Assembly (NCBI GenBank): GCA_965212525.1
Contig: CBDBVC010000024.1
Location: 1 to 64,000 of the forward strand
DNA from: SZUA-38 sp965212525
GTDB taxonomy: Bacteria; Pseudomonadota; Gammaproteobacteria; Xanthomonadales; SZUA-38
DNA: 64,000 nucleotides
Direction: 5' to 3'
Part shown: in pieces, positions 15,523 through 23,940 of the stretch
How positions within the stretch are numbered: the stretch's first letter is position 1
How the letters are laid out: each line of letters opens with the position of its first letter
Position numbers and translations under genes: made by a program
Notes under the pieces: generated by a model
The model's database searches: none
What the model was told of the DNA's origin: nothing
The model's input: only the letters and a program-made list of their open reading frames with translations

Positions 15523-18141
15523 TCACTCCTGCATCAGGAGTTCATGCGCATAATCGATCTCGAGTTCGTGCTTTGCCGCGAACTCACGTACCCGTGTGTT
15601 CAGGGTCACGTTCATGTCAGAATCGTTCATTTTCCGGTACTGCATTTCCAGATCCATCAGCAGCAGCAGATATTCATCATCGGGCACGTTATCGGCCTTC
15701 TGGAAACTGCTGTCTGCCAGGTTCAGGTAATCGATCGAGGTGGTCAGCGCCCCGAGATCACGATAGATGCGGGATGAGATGACATAGTTGCGGCCTGCCT
15801 GCAGCGGTGACAGTGAACTCATGTTGGCCTCGGTCAGGCTGATCAGTTTCCTGACATAGTGCAGTGCCTCATCTTCACGATCTCGATCCTTGAGCACATT
15901 GACAAGATTGTACACCGGGTTTGCCAGGTTGATGCTGTCGTCACCGGAGAGTACTTCCCGAATCCTGATCGCTTCCTTCAGCTCCCTTATGGCATCGTCA
16001 TGCTTGCTCAGCTCCAGGTAGGCAGCACCCAGATTATTGGCAATGCCGGCCACATTGGTACTGTCGGGACCATAGGCAAGGATGCTCAGGTTCTTTGCCT
16101 TGTCGAATGCCGCCACAGCCATGTTGAAATCGTTCTTGTAGAAGCCAAGCACACCCAGGCTCATGTAGATGTCTGCCACCTGTGGGTGCTCAGGGCCCAG
16201 GTTTGCCGTCATGATTTCCAGGGCCTCGGTCAGCAACTGTTCCGAACGATCCAGTACCCGCGACAGTGTGTACACATTGGCCAGGTTGGCCATGGACTTG
16301 GCCGTTCGCTGATGACGTCTGCCGTAATACTCGACCGAAATGGCCAGCGCCTCCGACAGGCTTGTCGTGGCTTCATCCAGTTCACCCAGTGTCCGGTAAG
16401 AGAACCCCAGTGCTTCCAGTACATCGATGGCGTGTTGTGGCGAGGTGTCCTCGGTGACCAGCTCGGAAGCCTTCAGGGCACTTGCCAGTGCCACATCAGG
16501 CAACCCATGGCTGAGTGCAATATCAGCGCGGCGTGCATGGATGCGCATCATGATTTCCGAGCCCGGGTCGACCTGGGATGCCAGTCTGTCCAGTGTATCA
16601 GTCGATGCGGTGAGTTCATCCTGGCGCCACTGGCAGTTTGCCAGGGACAGCATGATGCCGGCACGATCTGCCACTGATCGATTGCTGGCCACAGCAATCC
16701 GGTTGGCTTCATCGAGCTGGTTACAGGCAGTCTCGTATTCTCCCAGACTCAGAAAGGTACGCCCGATGGTGCTCAGCAATTCGATTTTCACTTCCGGCTG
16801 CGTATCGAGCGTATATGTCAACTCGTAGGTGGCCTGTTCCAGCACCTCGCGTACCGTCAGCTCCTTGCCCTGGGCAATGTCAGGGTCAGCTGATTCAAGC
16901 AGATTGGTGATGAACTGATTGACCTGCCTGGAGGTTTCACTGGCGGAGATGGCCATATCGCGCTGGGTGCGAATGGCCTGAGTGTAGTAGATACCCGAAG
17001 CCAGCAGTGCAAGCACGGAAATGGTCAGCGTGCTGACCAGAGCGACATGACGTCGGATGAATTTCCGCACACGGTAGAACTGGTCATTGCGCCTGATCGA
17101 CAGTGGGCGACCGCTGCGATAGGCTTCCAGATCGTCAAGCATGGATGAGGCATTGGCGTAACGGTCGGCAGCCGACTTGCGCGTGGCGACTGAAAAGATG
17201 GCATCAAGGTCGCCGCGAATGCGTCTGGGCCAGTCCAGCATCTGCATTGAGTAGTTGTGTGCCACGGATTTGCCGTTCTGAATGGCCTGATCCAGCGCCT
17301 GACTGGGTGGTAGCGGTGGTCTGGTATTGATTGCCTGGATCAGTTCCAGATAATTGCTGCGGCAGGACTCGAACGGCGAAAATCCGGTCAACATCTCGTA
17401 CAGAAGATTCCCTAGCTGATAGATGTCAGAACCGGTGCGAACCGGCTCATCCGATATCATCTCCGGGCTGGCGTAGATCAGTGTGATCGGCGCCGACGCG
17501 TCCATGGTCAGAGTCGAGTCCACATCCTCATTCTCGTTGCCAATCAGTTTGGTAACGCCAAAGTCAAGCAGCTTCACCTCACCGTCCTCGGTTACCAGAA
17601 TGTTCGACGGTTTCAGGTCGCGATGAACCACCAGTTGCCGGTGTGCATAGTCCACTGCACTGATCACCTGGCAGAACAGATCAAGACGCTGATCCAGGCT
17701 CAGGTCCAGCTTCTTGCAGTAGTCGGTCAGAGAGATGCCTTCAACCAGTTCCATTACCAGGAAGGGCTCATTGGCTGCTGTGGTGCCGCCATCGATCATG
17801 CGTGCGATGTTGGGGTGATCAAGAGTGGCGAGGATCTGCCGTTCGTTGAGAAAACGGCCGGACTGGTCAGTGCCGTCATAGGACAGCTGGATCACCTTGA
17901 GTGCAACGGCCTGTTCGTATTCGCCATCGGAACGGTGTGCCCGGTAGACCACACCCATGCCGCCGCGACCGAGTTCTTCATCAATCTCCCATGCACCCAC
18001 GGTCTGACCGATGCGGATACTGCTGTCAATCTTTTCCCGCGCAACACGCCTGAGCAGGCCGGTATCCATTCCCCCGCCAGTACTGAAGTCGATCTCTGTG
18101 TCCGGACGTGTGTCCTTGCCTGTGTCGTCTGAATTTCCCAT
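15523..18141 (-). CDS. Transmembrane serine/threonine protein kinase with TPR domain
   Basis: From the ATG at 18141 (AGGG ribosome site upstream) the product has 872 aa. The kinase domain spans about residues 45-330: Gly loop GRGGMGVVYRA, ATP lysine in VALKVI, catalytic VHRDLKPSNI, and DFG in LLDFGVTKL. A single membrane span (ALVSTLTISVLALLASGIYY) follows near residue 375. The C-terminal half is TPR units (AKSMANLANVYTLSRVLDRSEQLLTEAL and similar), which would lie in the periplasm. All catalytic residues are present, so it should be active. It is convergent with the ECF sigma gene, with 1 nt between their stops, and the two probably form a signalling pair. Confidence 0.88.
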   Translation of the reverse strand: MGNSDDTGKDTRPDTEIDFSTGGGMDTGLLRRVAREKIDSSIRIGQTVGAWEIDEELGRGGMGVVYRAHRSDGEYEQAVALKVIQLSYDGTDQSGRFLNERQILATLDHPNIARMIDGGTTAANEPFLVMELVEGISLTDYCKKLDLSLDQRLDLFCQVISAVDYAHRQLVVHRDLKPSNILVTEDGEVKLLDFGVTKLIGNENEDVDSTLTMDASAPITLIYASPEMISDEPVRTGSDIYQLGNLLYEMLTGFSPFESCRSNYLELIQAINTRPPLPPSQALDQAIQNGKSVAHNYSMQMLDWPRRIRGDLDAIFSVATRKSAADRYANASSMLDDLEAYRSGRPLSIRRNDQFYRVRKFIRRHVALVSTLTISVLALLASGIYYTQAIRTQRDMAISASETSRQVNQFITNLLESADPDIAQGKELTVREVLEQATYELTYTLDTQPEVKIELLSTIGRTFLSLGEYETACNQLDEANRIAVASNRSVADRAGIMLSLANCQWRQDELTASTDTLDRLASQVDPGSEIMMRIHARRADIALSHGLPDVALASALKASELVTEDTSPQHAIDVLEALGFSYRTLGELDEATTSLSEALAISVEYYGRRHQRTAKSMANLANVYTLSRVLDRSEQLLTEALEIMTANLGPEHPQVADIYMSLGVLGFYKNDFNMAVAAFDKAKNLSILAYGPDSTNVAGIANNLGAAYLELSKHDDAIRELKEAIRIREVLSGDDSINLANPVYNLVNVLKDRDREDEALHYVRKLISLTEANMSSLSPLQAGRNYVISSRIYRDLGALTTSIDYLNLADSSFQKADNVPDDEYLLLLMDLEMQYRKMNDSDMNVTLNTRVREFAAKHELEIDYAHELLMQE

Positions 18142-18437
18142 GACCACCCTGAAGAATAATCAGCAACTCATGTAACCCATGATAGACGTTCATCATGGCC
18201 TTTTCGTTACTTTCTGCCATGCTATTGTGCGCGACGAGATTGTCTCATGTAACCGCAATCAGTCATGGCTTGCCGAAAATCACAGTCACATCTGCAAGTG
18301 ATCATGTATGGCAGTTCCGCATTGACGAACATTTTCAATCCAGATCGTGGCCCGTGATACCATCATCACGATCTGAAACAGGATACCGTTTTGATTTATC
18401 CCGTAATCCCGCTCGCCTTCATGCACAGGTCACGACG
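18142..18437. other. Divergent intergenic region, kinase / pgeF
   Basis: These 296 nt separate the kinase start (minus) from the pgeF start (plus) and should hold both promoters. The pgeF frame is open back to 18195, but the added 81 residues do not resemble the family. I could not assign a convincing -10/-35 pair. A short palindrome GAGATTGTCTC lies around 18235-18246. Confidence 0.4.
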
Positions 18438-19184
18438 ATGAGTCTCGAGTTCCGGCATGCTGACTGGCCCTTCTCCGATCGTGTACTCGCCCTGACCTCA
18501 TTGCGCCGGGGTGGTGTCAGTCACGGGCCATGGCACAGCCTGAACCTGGGAATGAATTCGGGTGACGATGCGAGTCAGGTTTCGGTCAATCGTCTGCAGC
18601 TCAGTCAGGCCCTGCTGCTGCCACAGGAGATTCAGTGGCTGAATCAGACGCATTCATGTAATTCGATCAGGTATGGCGAGACTCTGCAACAGCAGGGTAC
18701 CGATGCCATCTGGACCGATACCCCCGGTCAGCCCTGTTGTATCCTGACGGCCGACTGCCTGCCGGTGCTGCTGTGCAATGACAGTGCCACGGTTGTTGCC
18801 GCGGTGCACTGTGGCTGGCGTGGTCTGGCATCCGGCATCGTGTCAAAAACAATCAGCAGCCTGCCGTCGCCAGCACATGACCTGCACGCCTGGCTGGGGC
18901 CGGCGATCAGCGCTGCAGTCTATGAGGTGGGTAGTGATGTGGTCGAGGCCTTTGGCAGACTTTCGAATGACTGCGCTACCGCGTTCAGACAGGTAGACGA
19001 GCAGCACTGGATGGCAGATCTGTACCACCTCGCGCGAATCCTGCTCAACCTCGCCGGTGTGCATTCAGTTCATGGCGGAGGTGAATGCACACATCAGCAG
19101 CCGGATGATTATTATTCCTACCGCCGCGATGGCGCCACCGGACGCATGGCCAGTTTGATCATGATCAAAGAACGGGCCGATTGA
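18438..19184 (+). CDS. pgeF: Multicopper-type polyphenol oxidase / purine nucleoside phosphorylase, YfiH (PgeF) family
   Basis: YfiH/PgeF proteins (laccase domain) act on purine nucleosides and, in E. coli, edit wrongly built peptidoglycan precursors. The 248-aa product has the metal-site motifs: a His in WLNQTHSC, the Cys of TADCLPVLLCN, and VHCGWRGLASG. GECTHQQPDDYYSYRRDG is the family C terminus. The start is set at the ATG at 18438, where homology begins (SLEFRHADWPF). pgeF normally follows rluD directly; here about 6.3 kb intervene. clpB follows 148 nt downstream, as usual. Confidence 0.88.
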   Translation: MSLEFRHADWPFSDRVLALTSLRRGGVSHGPWHSLNLGMNSGDDASQVSVNRLQLSQALLLPQEIQWLNQTHSCNSIRYGETLQQQGTDAIWTDTPGQPCCILTADCLPVLLCNDSATVVAAVHCGWRGLASGIVSKTISSLPSPAHDLHAWLGPAISAAVYEVGSDVVEAFGRLSNDCATAFRQVDEQHWMADLYHLARILLNLAGVHSVHGGGECTHQQPDDYYSYRRDGATGRMASLIMIKERAD

Positions 19185-19205
19185 TCGTCTGAATTTGCTC
19201 AGGCC

Positions 19206-19234
19206 ATTGAATATCCTGAACTTTATCTCCACTT
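19206..19234 (+). promoter_or_regulatory. Possible sigma-32 (heat-shock) promoter of clpB
   Basis: ATTGAA (19206-19211) and CTCCACTT (19227-19234) are separated by 15 nt. They loosely match the sigma-32 consensus (CTTGAA, then CCCCATNT). The site lies about 100 nt before clpB, a gene normally under heat-shock control. The match is partial. Confidence 0.3.
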
Positions 19235-19332
19235 TTTTCTGTAGTTGAACATTAAAGCGTGAGCCGTATCCGCAGTTTGGCATGTCCGTCTGGGGCATGC
19301 AGGTGGTTACGTGTGCGTGATGAGGAATCAAG

Positions 19333-21906
19333 ATGAGAATGGACAAACTGACCAGCAAGTTCCAGCTGGCACTGCAGGATGCCCAGTCACTGGCACTGGG
19401 CAGGGATCATGCCGTGATCGAACCGGCACACCTGCTGTCAGCAATGCTCGACCAGGAAGGCAGCAGTGTTCGCCACCTGCTGAGCCAGTCGGGCGTCAAT
19501 ACCAATGTGTTGCGGACGCGGCTGAATGAAATGATCAGCAACTATCCCAGTGTTTCGGGCGATGAGGGACAGGTCAGTCTGTCCAATTCGCTGGTGAAGC
19601 TGCTCAACAGTTGCGACAAACAGGCTCAGAAACGCGGTGATCAGTTCATCGCCAGTGAACTGTTTCTGCTGGCGTTGCTGTCTGCCGGTGATCCTGCCTC
19701 GGATGCATTGAAATCAGCCGGTGCCAACAGCAAGGCGATCGAGAACAGCATCGAGCAATGGCGTGGTGACGACAAGGTTGATGACCCGAATGCCGAAGAT
19801 CAGCGTCAGGCGCTGGATCGTTACACCATCGACCTGACCGAACGGGCCGAGCAGGGCAAGCTTGATCCGGTGATTGGTCGTGATGAGGAGATCCGGCGAT
19901 CGATACAGGTGCTGCAACGTCGCACCAAGAACAATCCGGTGCTGATCGGTGAACCGGGTGTGGGCAAGACGGCCATCGTCGAGGGCCTGGCACAGCGCAT
20001 TGTCAATGCCGAAGTACCTGAGGGTCTGAAGAACAAGCGTCTGCTGTCACTGGACATGGGTGCGCTGATTGCCGGCGCAAAATACCGTGGTGAATTCGAG
20101 GAACGGCTCAAGGCCGTGCTGAAGGATCTGTCGGCTCAGGAAGGGCAGGTGATCCTGTTCATTGATGAACTGCACACCATGGTGGGTGCCGGCAAGGCCG
20201 AGGGTTCGATGGATGCCGGTAACATGCTCAAGCCGGCTCTGGCCCGCGGCGAGCTGCACTGCATCGGTGCGACCACGCTGGACGAATACCGGCAGTATGT
20301 CGAAAAGGACGCGGCGCTGGAGCGACGATTCCAGAAGGTCTATGTCGGTGAACCGAGTGTCGAGGACACCATCGCCATTCTGCGTGGCCTGAAGGAGCGC
20401 TACGAGGTGCACCATGGTGTCGATATCACCGACCCGGCGATCGTCGCCTCGGCAACCCTGTCACAGCGCTACATCACCGACAGAAACCTGCCCGACAAGG
20501 CTATCGACCTGATGGATGAGGCGGCTTCCCGAATTCGCATGGAAATCGATTCCAAGCCCGAAGCGATGGACCGGCTCGAGCGACGGCTGATCCAGCAGAA
20601 AATCCAGCGCGAGGCGCTGAAAAAGGAGACCGACAAGGCATCAAGGCAACGGCTCGAGGATCTGGACGCCATGATCGCCGATCTGGAACGTGAATTCTCC
20701 GATCTTGAAGAAGTCTGGAAGGCCGAGAAGGCGGCCCTGCAGGGTGCTTCCCACATCCGAGAGGAACTGGAGCGGGCCCGGCTGGAGATGGAAACCGCAC
20801 AGCGGGCGCAGGATCTGGCACGGGTGTCTGAACTTCAGTACGGCGTGATTCCGGAGCTGACCGAAAAACTGGCAGCCGCCGATGCGGCAGAATCGAGTGA
20901 GAACAAACTGCTGCGCAACAAGGTGGGCGAGGAAGAGATCGCCGAAGTGGTGTCACGCTGGACCGGTGTGCCGGTCAGCCGCATGCTGGAGGGTCAGCGC
21001 GAGAAACTGCTGCGCATGGAACAGGAACTGCATCAGCGCGTGATCGGTCAGGATGAGGCCGTGACGGCCGTTGCCGATGCCATCAGACGCTCAAGAGCTG
21101 GCCTGGCGGACCCGAATCGTCCCAACGGATCATTCCTGTTTCTCGGGCCAACGGGTGTGGGCAAGACCGAACTGTGCAAGTCACTGGCCGAATTCCTGTT
21201 CGACACCGATGATGCCATGGTGCGCATCGACATGTCCGAATTCATGGAAAAGCATTCGGTGGCCCGTCTGATTGGCGCACCGCCCGGCTATGTCGGATAC
21301 GAGGAAGGTGGCTACCTGACCGAGGCAGTGCGGCGCCGGCCCTACAATGTGATCCTGCTCGATGAAATCGAAAAGGCACATCCGGATGTGTTCAACATCC
21401 TGTTGCAGGTGCTAGAGGACGGCCGGCTCACCGATGGCCAGGGGCGTACGGTGGATTTCCGCAACACAGTGGTGATCATGACCTCGAACCTTGGTTCGGC
21501 AACCATCCAGGAGTTGGCGAAAGACGATGACTACGAGCGCATGAAGGCAAGTGTGATGGAAATCGTCAGTCAGCACTTTCGCCCCGAGTTCATCAACCGG
21601 GTCGACGAGGTGGTGGTGTTTCACCCGCTGGCGGTCGAACACATCCGACAGATCGCCGCGATCCAGGTGGCGCGACTGGCCGATAGGCTGGAGTCCAACG
21701 GCATTACCATGCAGGTCAGTGACCAGGTGCTCGATCTGCTCGGCGAAGCCGGGTTCGATCCGGTGTATGGGGCGCGGCCATTGAAACGTGCCATACAGCA
21801 GATGCTGGAGAATCTGTTGTCACAGCAGATCCTGTCGGCCGAGATCAATCCTGGCGATCATGTTCTGATTGGCGAAAAAGATGGCCAACTGACCGTCACG
21901 ACATAA
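19333..21906 (+). CDS. clpB: ATP-dependent chaperone ClpB
   Basis: ClpB is a hexameric AAA+ disaggregase that rescues aggregated proteins with DnaK. The 857-aa length equals that of E. coli ClpB. The N-domain begins MRMDKLTSKFQLALQDAQSLA. The first Walker A is GEPGVGKTAIVEGLA, a long coiled-coil M-domain follows (about residues 400-525), and the second Walker A is GPTGVGKTELCKSLA. GARPLKRAIQQ marks the C-terminal sensor-2. The start ATG at 19333 matches relatives exactly. It lies downstream of pgeF; expression is expected to rise on heat shock. Confidence 0.97.
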   Translation: MRMDKLTSKFQLALQDAQSLALGRDHAVIEPAHLLSAMLDQEGSSVRHLLSQSGVNTNVLRTRLNEMISNYPSVSGDEGQVSLSNSLVKLLNSCDKQAQKRGDQFIASELFLLALLSAGDPASDALKSAGANSKAIENSIEQWRGDDKVDDPNAEDQRQALDRYTIDLTERAEQGKLDPVIGRDEEIRRSIQVLQRRTKNNPVLIGEPGVGKTAIVEGLAQRIVNAEVPEGLKNKRLLSLDMGALIAGAKYRGEFEERLKAVLKDLSAQEGQVILFIDELHTMVGAGKAEGSMDAGNMLKPALARGELHCIGATTLDEYRQYVEKDAALERRFQKVYVGEPSVEDTIAILRGLKERYEVHHGVDITDPAIVASATLSQRYITDRNLPDKAIDLMDEAASRIRMEIDSKPEAMDRLERRLIQQKIQREALKKETDKASRQRLEDLDAMIADLEREFSDLEEVWKAEKAALQGASHIREELERARLEMETAQRAQDLARVSELQYGVIPELTEKLAAADAAESSENKLLRNKVGEEEIAEVVSRWTGVPVSRMLEGQREKLLRMEQELHQRVIGQDEAVTAVADAIRRSRAGLADPNRPNGSFLFLGPTGVGKTELCKSLAEFLFDTDDAMVRIDMSEFMEKHSVARLIGAPPGYVGYEEGGYLTEAVRRRPYNVILLDEIEKAHPDVFNILLQVLEDGRLTDGQGRTVDFRNTVVIMTSNLGSATIQELAKDDDYERMKASVMEIVSQHFRPEFINRVDEVVVFHPLAVEHIRQIAAIQVARLADRLESNGITMQVSDQVLDLLGEAGFDPVYGARPLKRAIQQMLENLLSQQILSAEINPGDHVLIGEKDGQLTVTT

Positions 21907-21963
21907 CACAGCCTGCTGCAACAGTGGTAAAATGGTGGCTGGTTAATCAGTCATTTACGACGT

Positions 21964-21995
21964 GGTGGTTGTCAGCCTGATATGGCTGAACCACC
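21964..21995. repeat. Strong hairpin between clpB and yebC
   Basis: GGTGGTT-GT-CAGCC (21964-21977) pairs with GGCTGAACCACC (21984-21995): 12 base pairs with a 2-nt bulge and a 6-nt loop. No T run follows. It may be a 3'-end stabiliser of clpB mRNA, a Rho-assisted terminator, or a structure in the yebC leader, whose ATG is 28 nt further on. Confidence 0.5.
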
Positions 21996-22023
21996 TGTCG
22001 CAGGGAACGAACAGGAATACCAC

Positions 22024-22764
22024 ATGGCAGGACACAGTAAATGGGCCAATATTCAGCACCGCAAGAAGGCCCAGGATAACAAGCGTGGCAAGATCTTCAC
22101 CCGCATCAACCGCGAGCTGACCATCGCAGCCCGCGAGGGCGGCGGTGACCCGGATGCCAATCCGAGATTACGGCTGGCAATCGAGAAGGCCAATGCGGCC
22201 AACATGCCCAAGGACAACATCGAGCGCAGCATCAAGAAGGCAACCGGTGATCTGGACGGTGTGACCTACGAGGAAGTGCGATACGAAGGCTACGCACCTG
22301 GCGGCATCGCCGTGATGGTCGATTGCGTTACCGACAACACCAACCGTACGGTTGCCGAGGTGCGGCATGCATTCAGCAAGTACGGTGGCAACATGGGTAC
22401 CGAGGGTTCGGTGGCCTATCTGTTCAGCAAGCAGGGTGTGATCACCTTTGCGCCGGGTACCGATGAGGATGCCGTGATGGAAGTGGCACTGGATGCTGGC
22501 GCCGAGGATATTGTCAGCGACGAGGAACAGGTGGTCGAGGTACTGACCACACCCGAAGACTTTGTCACCGTCAAGACAGCACTGGAACAGGCTGAACTGA
22601 CACCCGAGGAAGCCGAAGTGACGATGAAGCCGGCCACGTCGGTCGAGCTCGATGTCGAGAAGGGGCAGAAGGTGCTCAAGCTGCTCGATGTACTCGAAGA
22701 TCTGGATGATACCCAGCATGTGTACTCCAATGCCGAGATCCCGCCCGAAGCCTATGAGGCATAA
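22024..22764 (+). CDS. yebC: YebC/PmpR family protein
   Basis: The YebC/TACO1 family is described as transcriptional regulators and as factors that help ribosomes through difficult stretches. The 246-aa product starts with the invariant MAGHSKWANIQHRKKAQD and contains ANMPKDNIERSIKKATG and GPGGIAVMVDC-like motifs (here APGGIAVMVDC). The ATG at 22024 fixes this N terminus; the frame extends 42 nt upstream without homology. It is followed after 20 nt by ruvC, the classic yebC-ruvCAB order. Confidence 0.95.
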   Translation: MAGHSKWANIQHRKKAQDNKRGKIFTRINRELTIAAREGGGDPDANPRLRLAIEKANAANMPKDNIERSIKKATGDLDGVTYEEVRYEGYAPGGIAVMVDCVTDNTNRTVAEVRHAFSKYGGNMGTEGSVAYLFSKQGVITFAPGTDEDAVMEVALDAGAEDIVSDEEQVVEVLTTPEDFVTVKTALEQAELTPEEAEVTMKPATSVELDVEKGQKVLKLLDVLEDLDDTQHVYSNAEIPPEAYEA

Positions 22765-22784
22765 CACAAGCCATCAGGTGACAA

Positions 22785-23288
22785 GTGACCCGCATACTCG
22801 GCATTGATCCAGGATCGGTACGCACCGGTGTGGGCATCATCGATGCCCAGGGCCAGTCACTGTCGCATGTGCACCACGTCACGCTGGAAATCGGACGTGG
22901 TGACTTTCCCGATCGCCTGCGGCGAATATTCGAACAACTCTGTGACGTGATTCATCAGTATCAGCCCGAGGAAGTGGCTGTTGAAGACGTGTTCGTATCG
23001 CGCAACGCAGCTTCGGCACTGAAACTGGGGCAGGCACGTGGTGCCGCCATCTGTGCCGCCGTGTCTATGCAGAAACCCGTGGCCGAATACGCCCCGAGGG
23101 CAGTCAAGCAGGCGATTGTCGGCCGTGGCTCGGCCGACAAGGTTCAGATCCAGCACATGGTCAGTGTGTTGCTCAATCTAGGTGAAAAGCCGCCGGAGGA
23201 TGCGGCCGATGCACTTGGCGTCGCCGTGTGTCATGCCCATCACAGGCAAACCAGGCAGCGGCTGGAACAGATGGGCTACAGAGGATAA
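22785..23288 (+). CDS. ruvC: Holliday junction endonuclease RuvC
   Basis: RuvC resolves Holliday junctions in concert with RuvAB. The 167-aa length is normal. The acidic catalytic residues are visible: Asp in GIDPGSVRTG, Glu in VAVEDVFV, and the C-terminal pair in PEDAADALGVAVCHAH. The start is a GTG at 22785 with an AGGTG site upstream. It lies between yebC and ruvA in one operon. Confidence 0.95.
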   Translation: MTRILGIDPGSVRTGVGIIDAQGQSLSHVHHVTLEIGRGDFPDRLRRIFEQLCDVIHQYQPEEVAVEDVFVSRNAASALKLGQARGAAICAAVSMQKPVAEYAPRAVKQAIVGRGSADKVQIQHMVSVLLNLGEKPPEDAADALGVAVCHAHHRQTRQRLEQMGYRG

Positions 23289-23322
23289 GTGCAGTAATGA
23301 GCAGCAAATCAGGAACCCTGAC

Positions 23323-23925
23323 ATGATCGGACGCCTGCGCGGCACTCTGGCCGAGGTCAATCCACCGTTTCTGCTGATCGATGTCAGCGGGGTCGGTTAT
23401 GAAGTCGAGGCACCGTCCTCGGTATTCTTCGAACTGCCGGAACTGAACCAGCCACTGACGCTGCTGACCCATCAGGTGATCAAGGAAGACAGCAACAACC
23501 TGTACGGATTTCTTCGCGATGGCGACCGAGTATTGTTCCGACTGCTGTTGCGCATCTCGGGTGTGGGGGCCAAGCTGGCGCTGGCGATACTGTCGGGCAT
23601 GAGTGCCGACGAATTTGCCGTACTGGTGCATGAGGGGGATGTCACCGCGCTGACCCGCCTGCCCGGCATCGGCAAGAAAACGGCAGAGCGTCTGATTATC
23701 GAAATGAAGGACCGCATTGATCCGGTATCGATGCCGGTGACCAGCGGCAACAGCGGATCCGGCCTGTCGCGACCGGCCAGTGCCGAGGGTGAGGCGATGG
23801 AAGCCCTGCGCAGTCTGGGCTACAAGCCCTCCGAGGTTTCGAACATGGTACGAAAGGTAAAGCAGAAGGGCATGAATGCCGAAGAAATCATACGACTGGC
23901 CCTGCAGATGAAGGCCACGGACTGA
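23323..23925 (+). CDS. ruvA: Holliday junction branch migration protein RuvA
   Basis: RuvA is a tetramer that binds the junction and loads RuvB. The 200-aa product begins MIGRLRGTLAEV. It has the two helix-hairpin-helix regions (LLRISGVGAKLALAIL, LTRLPGIGKKTAERLI) and the flexible C-terminal domain III (EAMEALRSLGYKPSEV) that contacts RuvB. The start ATG at 23323 matches the family; an open extension upstream overlaps ruvC and is not used. It is followed by ruvB after 15 nt. Confidence 0.95.
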   Translation: MIGRLRGTLAEVNPPFLLIDVSGVGYEVEAPSSVFFELPELNQPLTLLTHQVIKEDSNNLYGFLRDGDRVLFRLLLRISGVGAKLALAILSGMSADEFAVLVHEGDVTALTRLPGIGKKTAERLIIEMKDRIDPVSMPVTSGNSGSGLSRPASAEGEAMEALRSLGYKPSEVSNMVRKVKQKGMNAEEIIRLALQMKATD

Positions 23926-23940
23926 GCTTGAGGAAACGGC

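Noticed and set aside
15859..16677. 272-codon plus-strand open frame opposite the kinase gene
   Set aside because: It is antisense to the TPR half of the kinase, has no ribosome site, and its Cys/His/Gln-rich make-up reflects the opposite strand.
18195..18437. 81-residue N-terminal extension of pgeF
   Set aside because: The region is the divergent promoter gap to the kinase gene, and YfiH-family similarity starts at the ATG at 18438.
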